Shown here piece after piece: positions 34,588 through 43,204 of a DNA stretch of 64,000 nucleotides (within the stretch, counting starts at the first letter, position 1; the number at the start of each line of letters is the position of its first letter). The translations under genes were made by a program, and so were the position numbers. The stretch comes from Erythrobacter sp. JK5. Lineage in GTDB: Bacteria > Pseudomonadota > Alphaproteobacteria > Sphingomonadales > Sphingomonadaceae. The notes under the pieces are model-generated. The model was not told the origin of the DNA, did not search any database, and worked only from the letters and a program-made list of their open reading frames with translations. Location: positions 62,001 through 126,000 of the forward strand of contig NZ_CP073577.1 in NCBI RefSeq assembly GCF_018205975.1, given 5' to 3'.

Positions 34588-35642
34588 TCACTGCGCTGCC
34601 ACTTCTCGGATGGGGACGGGGATGTTGCAGATATCCGCCCCGCCGGCGGGGACGATGAAGAACGGATCGCGGCGGTTGGCGCGGGCCTCGGCGTACTTGG
34701 CGAAAGTCTCGCTGTCGGTGGAGAGGTATTCGTAAGCGGGTTGTTCGCTCGCAGGCAGGTCGGAAGCGACGCGGATCGAAAGGATCGGCGTGCGCTTGTC
34801 CGCCTCCTCCTCGGTGTAGAAACCCAGCGCACCCGACCCGCGCGGCAGCGAGGAGAGGTGCTCCATCCCGCTGATGATCCGCCCGACCAGCGCGATGTTG
34901 CGATCGAGATGGCGCGGCGCGTGGCCGATCACGGTGTAAAGCTCCGCGCCCGAGCCGGTGTCGGGCGAGTAGGAGCGGCCCACGCCGACCATGCCGTAGC
35001 AGTGGACGGGCCACATAGAGCGGTCGTCATTTGAGGTGCCGACCGGCCAACCGCGAACAATGGTCGATAACTCAGCGTATCTATCGCCAAGGGTCAGCGG
35101 CTCTCCACCTATTTGCGAAAGAATATCTCCAATTGGGTTTTCAGAGTCCATTCCCCCGGCCAAGGCTGCGATCAGAAATGGAACCTCGAATTCTTCTTCG
35201 TTCGAGATGACGGATTCGGCGGGAACAGCATACTCATCCTCCCCATCACCTTCAGCTCCTCGGGCAGCGGCTTGGTCTCGGTCTCTCCGCTCTCCGGGTT
35301 GTCGTGTCCCGGATCGCCCCATTGCACGACGTAATTGTCCTGCACGCGGTTGACGCTGATCCCGTCGTACCATTCGGCGCGGGCGAGGGCGCGGATGTTA
35401 TCAACCCAGCCGTGCGAGAACGGCGCGGGCATAAGCTGGATCACCACCTTGCGCTCGTTGCCCTCGGCATCCTGAGCAAGCGTCATCACCAGCAGGTCCT
35501 CAGCCGGGATCGCGACCCATTCGCTCTGCGGCGCGGCGTCAACGATCTGGTTCGGCGAAGGAGCCCCTTCTGGTTCCTCCTGAGCGGAAGCCGGAAGGGC
35601 GATTGCGAGAGCCGTCAAGGCGGCGAGCAGTGGTTTGTTCAT
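34588..35642 (-). pseudogene. Peptidylprolyl isomerase (cyclophilin type), frameshifted
   Basis: Two frames together give one exported cyclophilin-type isomerase of about 350 residues. The first part (35642 down to about 35241) has a signal peptide ending LPASAQ and NRVQDNYVVQWGDPG. The second part (about 35240 to 34588) has WPVHCYGMVGVGRSYSPDTG and IALVGRIISGMEHLSSLP. Adding one base to the CCCC at 35241-35244 (GGGG on the coding strand) joins them exactly between VMG and EDEYAVPAE. It may be a true frameshift or a sequence error. The stretch right after the junction (about 55 residues) has lower GC and looks like an insertion in the domain. Confidence 0.85.
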
Positions 35643-35668
35643 CCGTGATGTGTGGCATTCGGCGCGAT

Positions 35669-35727
35669 GCGCCGCAAGGCCGACCGGCCGCCTGCAGCGA
35701 TGCGACCTTCAGGTCGCGCGAGCGAGG
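35669..35727 (+). repeat. Dispersed repeat R4, copy b
   Basis: Matches the reverse complement of 14511-14570 over about 60 bases, including TGCGACCTTCAGGTCGC and the end GAGCGAGGA. It lies upstream of the isomerase gene, in the gap before the TPR gene. The rest of that gap is a C- and G-run-rich stretch (35750-35790) that can form a weak stem. Confidence 0.65.
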
Positions 35728-35885
35728 AAAGAAAAGGAAACGCCCTAAACAAAAACCCCCTTCCGCGCGTTTTTGGGGGCGGAAAGGGGCTCTTGGAGAG
35801 CAGCGTTCGCAGGGAATGCCATTCCGCGCAGCGCTGTCCAATGCGACTCGTTTACCATAATCCCGTGAGGCGAACCATCGGGCAA

Positions 35886-36392
35886 ATGGCAAGCCGTCGC
35901 GCGTGGCCACCGGCCCGGAGCACAGGCGCGGTCAAGCTGCCGCTATCCCCGCATCGAACGGCGCTGTCCGAGCTGGCTGCCAATCGGCCCGCAGACGCGC
36001 TCGCGCACCTCGACCGCGGGGCCGAGCAGTTCGGCGATCACCTTGGCAGCTGGCTGGCATCCGGCTGGGCCTATTTCCTTGCCGGAGACGTTGCCACTGC
36101 ACGCGCGCGGTTCGAAAAGGCGCTGGAACTCGACGACACGTTCGGGGAAGGGCACGGCTCGCTCGCCGCGCTCGACGCGATGGCGGGGGATTTGGAAGCG
36201 GCCAGGCGCCGGATGGAAATCGCCCGGCGGCTCGACAACCAATCCTTTTCAGCCGCGCTCGCGGGGATCGTCATCGCCGAGGCGGAAGGAAACCCCGACA
36301 GGGCCAGGCGGATCTTCGAGATCGCCTCAAGCCAGCCGCTGTCGCATGACGGCAAGACGCTTGCCCAGCTGCTGACCCGCGCCGCGCTTTAG
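35886..36392 (+). CDS. TPR-repeat protein, 168 aa
   Basis: The protein consists of about three to four TPR-like helix pairs: residues 30-60 (ALAHLDRGAEQFGDHLGSWL), 62-95 (GWAYFLAGDVATARARFEKA), 96-130 (AALDAMAGDLEAARRRMEIA) and 132-160. No signal peptide or membrane helix is obvious. TPRs bind other proteins; the partner is unknown. The start is uncertain: ATG 35841 in the same frame would add 15 residues, and neither has a strong ribosome site. Confidence 0.7.
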   Translation: MASRRAWPPARSTGAVKLPLSPHRTALSELAANRPADALAHLDRGAEQFGDHLGSWLASGWAYFLAGDVATARARFEKALELDDTFGEGHGSLAALDAMAGDLEAARRRMEIARRLDNQSFSAALAGIVIAEAEGNPDRARRIFEIASSQPLSHDGKTLAQLLTRAAL

Positions 36393-36488
36393 CCTCTGTG
36401 CCACATTTCTGAACGGTCGCGGCGGGTCAAAGAATAGCAGGGTCAGGGGACTCCATCGTTGTTGTGGCGAAATATCGGGCGCAAGCAT

Positions 36489-36511
36489 GGATACTCCAGT
36501 CTTCCGTATCC
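36489..36511. promoter_or_regulatory. Inverted repeat GGATAC-N11-GTATCC
   Basis: Two perfect 6-base arms lie in the AT-richer 263-base region before the nucleotidyltransferase gene, where its promoter must lie. A candidate operator only. Confidence 0.3.
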
Positions 36512-36655
36512 AATACAGGCTAGCCATTGCGCTGCATATTTCCGGTTAGGCATTTTTAGCCAATCACGGCATGATTGTTCTTCGGCGATACCAACTTTCA
36601 CTGTGATCTCCGCGCCATTTACGCTACTGTATGACGCAAGCATCGGAGTGGTGGC

Positions 36656-37630
36656 ATGGAACAAGGGCTTCGCGGAGCGATTCTTGCAGGCGGACGCGGC
36701 ACCCGCATGGCTCCGTTGAACGAATTCTTCCCCAAACCGCTGCTCCCGATCATGAACCGGCCGCTGATCGAGTACCAGATCCTGGCGATGAAGAAGCTCG
36801 GCATCGATCAGGTCACGATCCTGATCGGACACAAGGGATATCTGATTTCGCAGGAGCTCGGCGACGGCGCGCGGCTGGGTGTGCAGATCACCTATGTCGA
36901 ACAGACCGAGGCGCTGGGTATCGCGCATGCGCTGGGCCAGCTCGCCCCGCATATCGACGGACCGTTCGTGCTGATGCTCGGCGATATCTACTTCGTCGAG
37001 GACGACCTCGGCGACATGGTGCGCATCTATCACGAATCCGCCTACAGCGCGGTGCTCGCGGCCAAGCGGGTCAGCGATCCGCGCGAAATGGCGAAGAACT
37101 ACGCGATCCTGACCGATCGCAAGGGCAGGGTGACCCGGGTCGTCGAAAAGCCGCGCGAAACGGCCAGCGAACTCAAGGGCGTGGGTCTCTACCTGTTCGA
37201 CGCCACGATTTTCGATGCGATCCGGCGAACGCCGCGCACCGCGATGCGCAACGAATACGAACTGACCGAAGCGATCCAGATCCTCGTGGAATCCGGGGCC
37301 GACGTGCGGGTTTCGGCCTGCGTCAAGGACGATCTCAATCTGACCAGCCCGGCCGACCTGCTGGCCTGCAACATGAAGGTCATGGCCAACTCCGGGATGC
37401 GGCAATGCATGGCGGAGGGCGCGCACGTCCACCCCGGTGCGGTGCTCCAGTCCTCGATTGTCGGGACCGGAGCACGGATCGCGCACCCGATCGCCATCCG
37501 CCGTTCGGTGATTTTCGCCGGCACGATCATCGATACCGACAGCGATCAGGACGGTATGGTGATCTCGCCCGGATGCGCGGTCGATGTGCGATCGCAGTTT
37601 ACCGACTGGCCATCGGCCTTGGTGGGATGA
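36656..37630 (+). CDS. Sugar-phosphate nucleotidyltransferase with C-terminal beta-helix
   Basis: A 324-residue enzyme that joins a sugar 1-phosphate to a nucleotide. GAILAGGRGTRMAPLN is the nucleotide-binding loop, FFPKPLLPIMNRPLIEYQI follows, and VLMLGDIYF carries the metal aspartate. From about residue 245 hexapeptide-like repeats (HPGAVLQSSIVGTGARIAHPI) suggest a left-handed beta-helix. The product sugar cannot be told. It opens the 36.6-47 kb island of sugar and radical SAM genes and could supply its glycosyltransferases. Confidence 0.9.
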   Translation: MEQGLRGAILAGGRGTRMAPLNEFFPKPLLPIMNRPLIEYQILAMKKLGIDQVTILIGHKGYLISQELGDGARLGVQITYVEQTEALGIAHALGQLAPHIDGPFVLMLGDIYFVEDDLGDMVRIYHESAYSAVLAAKRVSDPREMAKNYAILTDRKGRVTRVVEKPRETASELKGVGLYLFDATIFDAIRRTPRTAMRNEYELTEAIQILVESGADVRVSACVKDDLNLTSPADLLACNMKVMANSGMRQCMAEGAHVHPGAVLQSSIVGTGARIAHPIAIRRSVIFAGTIIDTDSDQDGMVISPGCAVDVRSQFTDWPSALVG

Positions 37631-37643
37631 TCGGGGCGGTGCT

Positions 37644-38315
37644 TCATCGTGTCGCGACGAGTCCGTCGATGACCCGGTTGGCAAGGAACAGCGCGTTGCC
37701 CCAGGTCCAGCGGGTCATGGCGAGGTGAGCCATGCGAAAGCCATATCCCCGCATCGCGTCGATGATCTCCTCGAGGCTGCTGTCGCCCCGGTAGAGCCCG
37801 CCCCAGCTAACCTCGATCCAGATGTAATCGATCTGTCGGAGCGTCGCGGTGGCGCCCGCCAGAACGTCGAGTTCGGCTCCCTGCACATCGAGCACCAGGG
37901 CGTTGCACCGTTCGGCCACGTCCGCACTCGCGATTTGCAACAGCCTGTCGAGCGTGCGGGTCTCGATCTTGCTGCGCGTTTCGAACTGCACTTCGGGGTG
38001 CACCGCGCGATGCCCGGACGGTTCGAGCAGCGAGGAAGACAACCCTTCGTTGCTGGCCACATGCCAATCCAGCATGGCGCCGTCCTCGCGCCAGCACGCC
38101 GCCTGAAGCGCGACGAAACCGGGCTTGCCTGCATCCGACACTTCGCGCTCGAGTGCGCGAAACACCTCCTCCTGCGGTTCGACGAGAACGGCCGACCGGA
38201 TCCCCCGCGCGGCATACTCGCTTACTTCCTGTCCGGAATTGGCCCCGACGTGGATGATACCGCGCGGCAACATGCCCATTCGTCCGAAGGTGAAATCGAG
38301 GAATTCGCAGGACAT
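37644..38315 (-). CDS. FkbM family methyltransferase
   Basis: A 223-residue SAM-dependent methyltransferase. GIIHVGANSGQEVSEY is the SAM-binding loop, VLVEPQEEVF the second strand, and NALVLDVQGAELDVLAG the FkbM hallmark with IWIEVSW after it. FkbM enzymes O-methylate sugars or polyketides. It is convergent with the nucleotidyltransferase and divergent from the GT-A-like gene, all within short gaps. Confidence 0.9.
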   Translation of the reverse strand: MSCEFLDFTFGRMGMLPRGIIHVGANSGQEVSEYAARGIRSAVLVEPQEEVFRALEREVSDAGKPGFVALQAACWREDGAMLDWHVASNEGLSSSLLEPSGHRAVHPEVQFETRSKIETRTLDRLLQIASADVAERCNALVLDVQGAELDVLAGATATLRQIDYIWIEVSWGGLYRGDSSLEEIIDAMRGYGFRMAHLAMTRWTWGNALFLANRVIDGLVATR

Positions 38316-38344
38316 CGACCTTACCTCCGGCTGGTGCGGTCGCG

Positions 38345-39103
38345 ATGACGCACGGCCCGCCTGGCACCTGGGACCGGGTCGTTATCGTCCCGACCTATGC
38401 GCGCAACACGGCGTTCCTGCGCGATTGCCTCGCCTCGCTTGCCGGTTACCGCGCGGTGCCGATCCTGCTGGTCGTGACTGCGGCCAGCCGCGAATCCGTC
38501 GCGGCGGCGACCGCGATTGCCGACGAGTTTCCCGGCACGGTTGCGCGCATCGAAACGCTCGAAGCCGACACGTCCGAATTGGGGGGCCTTCACGTCGCCT
38601 GCCGATGCACCAGCGCGCGGGAGATGTTCCTGTTGCACGACAGTTGCGAAGTGCTCGATCACGGCCTCTTCCGGATCGCATTCGACGAGCTGTGCGGATC
38701 GGCCGTCCCGATGCTGCGCAGCTACGGGCTGGTGTGGACTTCGTGCCTCGGAAAGTATCGCCGTGCGACGCTCGACCGGATCGATCCCGCGCTGCTGCTT
38801 CCCGGCGGACGTCTCGAAGCGATGGAGGCGGAGATCACCTTTACGCAGGCGTATTCGCGGGCGGAGCCGCAGCTGGTCGACTTTCCCGAGCCCATGCGCG
38901 AGACCGACGAGATCGTCGCGCGTCATGGCAGGGACAACCACCTGATGGCCAATTCCTACCTGAGGAAATGGAAGGCCAGCTGGTCGATCGATCATGTCTT
39001 TCGCTCGGCGCAGCAGGGCGCGCGGGACCCCGCCCGGATGCAGAGCGAGACACGCATGAGCCATGCGATCCTCGAAGAATTCTTCGGCAAGCCCAAAGAT
39101 TGA
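38345..39103 (+). CDS. GT-A-like putative glycosyltransferase
   Basis: A 252-residue protein starting with VVIVPTYARNTAFLRDCLASL, which matches the first strand and helix of GT2-type glycosyltransferases. The usual metal DxD is replaced by LLHDSCEV, so activity is uncertain. Later residues match no family I can name. It lies between the FkbM methyltransferase and the cupin gene, facing the latter tail to tail. Confidence 0.65.
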   Translation: MTHGPPGTWDRVVIVPTYARNTAFLRDCLASLAGYRAVPILLVVTAASRESVAAATAIADEFPGTVARIETLEADTSELGGLHVACRCTSAREMFLLHDSCEVLDHGLFRIAFDELCGSAVPMLRSYGLVWTSCLGKYRRATLDRIDPALLLPGGRLEAMEAEITFTQAYSRAEPQLVDFPEPMRETDEIVARHGRDNHLMANSYLRKWKASWSIDHVFRSAQQGARDPARMQSETRMSHAILEEFFGKPKD

Positions 39104-39122
39104 GCGGGAGGTTCGCAAGGCG

Positions 39123-40310
39123 TCATTCTTCGACGACAATTTCGATGATCCCTTCCGCGACCATCCTGATCGCGAGCGCGGCACTGGCCTCCGGATCGTT
39201 GGGATTGATCTCGTCGATCGTGAAAACCGTCTTTTCGGCGAGGTGAGCCAGTTCGGGCAGGATCGCGGCCCGGCCCGAATCCCGCATGCGCAACCGGGTA
39301 TCGCAACTGGGGCGGAGCCCCAGGACGGCTCCGGTCAGCCCGTGCGATCTGGGTTCGGGCGGGTTGATGCCGTCGCCCACCGCCATCCGGTCGAGTGGAC
39401 CATTGCCGCATCGGCCCATCATCTGCCACAGCTTGTGCGCGGCTGCGACTTCGTTCAGTTCGCCGGTTTTCGCCGAAGTCCGAGGGTCGATCCTCACGCC
39501 CCGGCGGAAATCGAGTTCGCTGGCGGCATCGCCTGCCAGCATGCGCAGCACGTCGCTCCACGTCGGTATCCTCAGGCTGATGGTCAGGTGCAGCGAGGCC
39601 TCGCGCTCGGTCGTCTCGGCGCAGTGCGGGAAGCCGCGGGGAATATACAGAACATCTCCCTGACCGAGCGTGAAGCTCTCGATGGGCTCGTGGCGATCCG
39701 ACAGATCGAGCGTTGCAAGTTGGCTTTCGGTAGGAAGCTCGATTGCGGGATAGGTCACCTGCCACGCCTTGCTGCCGACGATCTGGCAAACGAACCCGTC
39801 ATGCGGATCGCAATGCAGCGCGAGCGCGCGCGATCCCGGCGGCGTCAGATAGGCATTCGCCGCGACCGCGCCGCCGATCGCGCTGGCGAGCCGGCTGCAA
39901 TACGACCGCACGCGGGGATGCCAGACCTGCAATCCCTGAAACAGGATCGATGCCCCGGTTTCGTACAGCGCCACCACGTTGTCGGGCAGAATTCGGGTCG
40001 CTAGCCGCGCATTGGTGCTACCCAGGTCACCGCAGAAGGCCTCCTTCGCCACGGCCGCGCCATCGCGCATCACGCGCACCTGCGGATAGGCCAGCAGATA
40101 GTTTTCGAGCGCCTCCTCGAGCTCGGTCAGAGTCACCAGTTCCTGCGGCTTTCGGACATCGGGGCGGTCGGCAGCCGGGAGATGGAAATATTGCTTCTCC
40201 CAGAATTCGTCGAAAAACCGGTCTTCGCCGAGCGGTGCAATCAGCGAACGGAGCGGATCATCCTCCGGCGCGGCTTTCACTTCTCTAGAGGTCGATCGGA
40301 ACTCCACCAT
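39123..40310 (-). CDS. JmjC/cupin_4-type Fe(II) oxygenase
   Basis: A 395-residue protein matching the cupin_4/JmjC ribosomal-oxygenase-like group. The iron triad is visible as H166 and D168 (ALHCDPHDGFVCQI) and H229 (IPRGFPHC). VGSKAWQVTYP between them is a typical strand. The C-terminal part (from about 290) resembles the winged-helix extension of such enzymes. Family members hydroxylate protein side chains with 2-oxoglutarate and oxygen. It is the last gene of the minus-strand operon and overlaps the GT2 gene by 34 bases. Confidence 0.82.
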   Translation of the reverse strand: MVEFRSTSREVKAAPEDDPLRSLIAPLGEDRFFDEFWEKQYFHLPAADRPDVRKPQELVTLTELEEALENYLLAYPQVRVMRDGAAVAKEAFCGDLGSTNARLATRILPDNVVALYETGASILFQGLQVWHPRVRSYCSRLASAIGGAVAANAYLTPPGSRALALHCDPHDGFVCQIVGSKAWQVTYPAIELPTESQLATLDLSDRHEPIESFTLGQGDVLYIPRGFPHCAETTEREASLHLTISLRIPTWSDVLRMLAGDAASELDFRRGVRIDPRTSAKTGELNEVAAAHKLWQMMGRCGNGPLDRMAVGDGINPPEPRSHGLTGAVLGLRPSCDTRLRMRDSGRAAILPELAHLAEKTVFTIDEINPNDPEASAALAIRMVAEGIIEIVVEE

Positions 40311-41152
40311 TTGCCGTCATCCCCACCCGCCGGTGCCGCCATCCGCTCGATCTTTCGCCGCGCGTCGGTCTCGCTCGCGCATCCGACCAGATTGGGTGCG
40401 CACGCCAGCCGATCGTGGATCGTCCTGACCTCGTCGAGAAATGCGCTCTCGCTTCGCATCCGCTGGAACTCGTTCGCCCCATGCAGGCGATACCGCACGA
40501 GCGGGTCGGCCATCAGCGCGATCCGCCGTCCGAAGGATAATCTGAGCCACGCCTCCCAGTCCGATGTCCATCGCAGGTCGGACGAAAACCCGCCCGCTTC
40601 GACCAGCGCATCGCGCCGCACCATGGCGCTGGACAGGCAAATCGGCGCGCTGCTCAGGATATCCTGCGTGGTGAGCTCGACGACGGGGTCTGTGGCCAGC
40701 GCTTCGATCATCGCATGCCAGAGGATGAGGCTGGGGTCGGGCTGCCCGGTCTGCACGAGCAATTCCGGGACCGTCGCAATCAGATCGAAATGCGGAGACG
40801 CGCGGACGGTCTCGATCTGCCGGGCGAGCTTTTCCGGGTGCCAGATGTCGTCCTGATCGCAAAAGGCGAGCCAGCGTCTGTTCGTGTTCGCGATCGCGAG
40901 ATTGCGTGCCGCCGCAACGCCCTGCGCGCCCGAGCCCGGCGTATCCAGCTGTCGGCGACATTGGGGGCTGCGACGGACCCATTCTTCGATGATCGCGCGC
41001 GAGCGATCCTGCGATCCGTCATCGACAATCACGGTTTCGAACCCGGCGAAGGTCTGGTCGTCCAACCCCGCCAGCGCCTCGTGCAGGAACGGTTCGCCGT
41101 CGTGCACGGGGACGATCACGCATACTTCGGTATGGGAGCGTCCGTCAGGCAT
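40277..41152 (-). CDS. Family 2 glycosyltransferase
   Basis: A 291-residue GT2 enzyme. EVCVIVPVHDGEPFLHEALA begins the GT-A fold, TVIVDDGSQDRS binds the nucleotide, WLAFCDQDDIWHPEKL contains the DxD, and WTSDWEAWLRL carries the presumed catalytic acid. No membrane helix is present. The ATG at 41152 overlaps the end of the radical SAM gene by eight bases; the longer frame to 41356 is antifamily sequence. Confidence 0.9.
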   Translation of the reverse strand: MPDGRSHTEVCVIVPVHDGEPFLHEALAGLDDQTFAGFETVIVDDGSQDRSRAIIEEWVRRSPQCRRQLDTPGSGAQGVAAARNLAIANTNRRWLAFCDQDDIWHPEKLARQIETVRASPHFDLIATVPELLVQTGQPDPSLILWHAMIEALATDPVVELTTQDILSSAPICLSSAMVRRDALVEAGGFSSDLRWTSDWEAWLRLSFGRRIALMADPLVRYRLHGANEFQRMRSESAFLDEVRTIHDRLACAPNLVGCASETDARRKIERMAAPAGGDDGKWWSSDRPLEK

Positions 41153-42077
41153 CGACAGGTGCCTCCGCCGCGAAAATCCCCGATGCCGTATCTGACATGG
41201 CCAGCAGGCACAGGTCGCATTCGGTGGCGAACCTGCGGTCGCGGGCGAGCTCGGCCAGGCGAGCCTTCTGCGCCTCGTCCAGAGTATCGATGAATCCGCC
41301 ACCGACCATGCGCACAAAGGCCTCGTTGCCCTCGAGCGCGCCGAAGCGGCGGGCAAGGTCGCCTACCGGCCCCTTGATCGAGATCGGGCTGTCTTCGACC
41401 GACGAAGCCCAGCAGCAGCCGTGCAGGTCTCCCGACTCATCGATGAAGGCGTTGCCTGCAACGCAGCTTCGCTTGATCGCTTCGAGGTCGCCGGGCGAGT
41501 TAACCGGCGGCGACAGTTCAAGGCTTTCCTCCAGCAACGCATTTCCAACGCCGACCACCGGCATGACATTGATCATTTCTCGCGCGAGATGGGGTGCCAT
41601 GTCCTCGATCGCCGCCCGGCCCTCGGCCTCGGACGCGGCGGATACCTGCAGAACCGGGGTGAAGCCGCGCGCCTTCGCCATCCGGATCGCGCGCAGGTAA
41701 TCTTCGCGCTTGAGAAACTCGAGGTGATACTTGTCGTAGCTCAGGATCAGCAGCCGCACCGGGCCGATGCTCGACAAGAGCCGCTCCGCCGTGCGCTCGG
41801 CGCGCGCCCAGATCGGTGCAGTCACCACCGCCGGGATCAATCCGCGAGCGGCCGCGGCCTGCGCGCCGACCGCGATCAGATCGGCGTTCAGCGTCGGCTC
41901 TCCGCCCGCGAACAGCGCGATCTGGTAGCTGGCGGTATCGATCGCCTCGATCATCTCGGTCAGGCGCGCGGGTGACAGCGCCGTACCCCGGCTGTGGTCG
42001 CCGTCCGAAAACCCCAGCGAGCAGTGCCGGCATTTGAGCGGGCACGTCTGGTTGATGTTGATCGTCACGGAACGCAT
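41145..42077 (-). CDS. Radical SAM protein 1 of the operon
   Basis: A 310-residue radical SAM enzyme. The cluster motif C-x3-C-x2-C is C12, C16, C19 (TCPLKCRHC). GGEPTLN binds the SAM amino group. C-terminal cysteines (SCVAGN, HGCCW, CDLC) could bind a further iron-sulfur cluster as in SPASM/twitch enzymes. AAGGAGC precedes the ATG at 42077, which overlaps the upstream gene by 13 bases. The target is presumably made by the same operon. Confidence 0.9.
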   Translation of the reverse strand: MRSVTININQTCPLKCRHCSLGFSDGDHSRGTALSPARLTEMIEAIDTASYQIALFAGGEPTLNADLIAVGAQAAAARGLIPAVVTAPIWARAERTAERLLSSIGPVRLLILSYDKYHLEFLKREDYLRAIRMAKARGFTPVLQVSAASEAEGRAAIEDMAPHLAREMINVMPVVGVGNALLEESLELSPPVNSPGDLEAIKRSCVAGNAFIDESGDLHGCCWASSVEDSPISIKGPVGDLARRFGALEGNEAFVRMVGGGFIDTLDEAQKARLAELARDRRFATECDLCLLAMSDTASGIFAAEAPVDA

Positions 42078-43204
42078 GCGGGCTCCTTGTGCTGCATCGC
42101 ACGTTCGAGCGCACAGTCGATCGGCGGGAGTTCGAGCACGCGCGAGCGATACTGCCGCCGCTTGGCGGGAGCCGCGGCGAGCGCTTCCAGGATGGCTGAT
42201 GCGAGGTCCGTGTGCCGAGAAAGATCGAACAGCTGCATCGCATCGAGCAACGGATTGTCGGCGACCAGCGGGTCGAGGAACCGGCGATACCCGATCGGCC
42301 AGACCCAAAAGGGCGCAACCTCGCCGCCCGACGAAGCGATGAGGCAAACCGGGCGGTCATGCGCCAGCGCCAGCGCATTGGTGGTCGCCGAAAGATTGCA
42401 CGACAGCACCAGGTCGCAGTCCCTGATCTGCCCTATCATTGCGCTATGCTCCAACTGCCCCAGCCACTGATAATTGCTGGGCGGGTGAGGCAGGGGGGTG
42501 GGGCCGACATGGACCAGCCGGGCTTGCGCACCCAGTCGATCGAACGCTTCGCGGATGCAGCCGGTAACCCTGCGTGCCAGCTCGTTCGCCGGTTCGGCTC
42601 CGCCAAGGAATTGCGATTGCCAGTCACCGGTCGCGAACAGCACGCGCGCAGCACCGATCCGGCGGTTCGGGTCGGAAAGCGGGACCGGCTCGCCCGTTTC
42701 GAGTGCACAGAAGCGATGTCCGCCGCCATCGGGTTTCGCGATCGGCACAGGCACCAGTCGGGCCAGCTTGCGATGCCACTCCGCCAGCATCGCCGCGTGA
42801 TCCCCGCGGTAGATCGGTTGCGGCGGAAGCCCCGCCACATCCTGCACCAGACCGGTTTCCGCGCTATCCCAAACGTCCAGCGTCGCAGAAGGAATTCGGT
42901 CGAGGTAGAGATCCTGACCCTTGCCCAGCAAATGGGCGCTCGATTGCAGGTCGAAATGCGCGATTGTATCCGGATCGAACCGCCGCACGAGGTCATCGAT
43001 CGTCGCGCGATCGATCGCTGCAATCCCGGTCAGCGGGACGATCTCGGCCGCGATCCCTTCGAACAGCGGCAGCGCCTGCCGCGCGACGGCGACCACGGTT
43101 TGCTGCCCCTTGCGCGACCGGTTGCGCGCGAGCTGCGCGGCGTATCCCGCTCTGCCCCAGCTAGCCGGATGCGCCGCGACGACAAGGATGGGAGCCGCCT
43201 TCAT
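42065..43204 (-). CDS. GT-B-like protein A (paralogue pair)
   Basis: A 379-residue protein of two Rossmann-like halves. It starts ILVVAAHPASWGRAGYAAQL and ends with a segment including PFWVWPIGYRRFLDPLVADNP. The same pattern occurs in the next gene upstream, so the two are paralogues. The overall plan resembles GT-B glycosyltransferases or UDP-GlcNAc epimerase-like proteins; VHVGPTPLPH is a likely middle strand. A named family is not certain. It starts in an ATGA overlap with its paralogue. Confidence 0.72.
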   Translation of the reverse strand: MKAAPILVVAAHPASWGRAGYAAQLARNRSRKGQQTVVAVARQALPLFEGIAAEIVPLTGIAAIDRATIDDLVRRFDPDTIAHFDLQSSAHLLGKGQDLYLDRIPSATLDVWDSAETGLVQDVAGLPPQPIYRGDHAAMLAEWHRKLARLVPVPIAKPDGGGHRFCALETGEPVPLSDPNRRIGAARVLFATGDWQSQFLGGAEPANELARRVTGCIREAFDRLGAQARLVHVGPTPLPHPPSNYQWLGQLEHSAMIGQIRDCDLVLSCNLSATTNALALAHDRPVCLIASSGGEVAPFWVWPIGYRRFLDPLVADNPLLDAMQLFDLSRHTDLASAILEALAAAPAKRRQYRSRVLELPPIDCALERAMQHKEPACVP

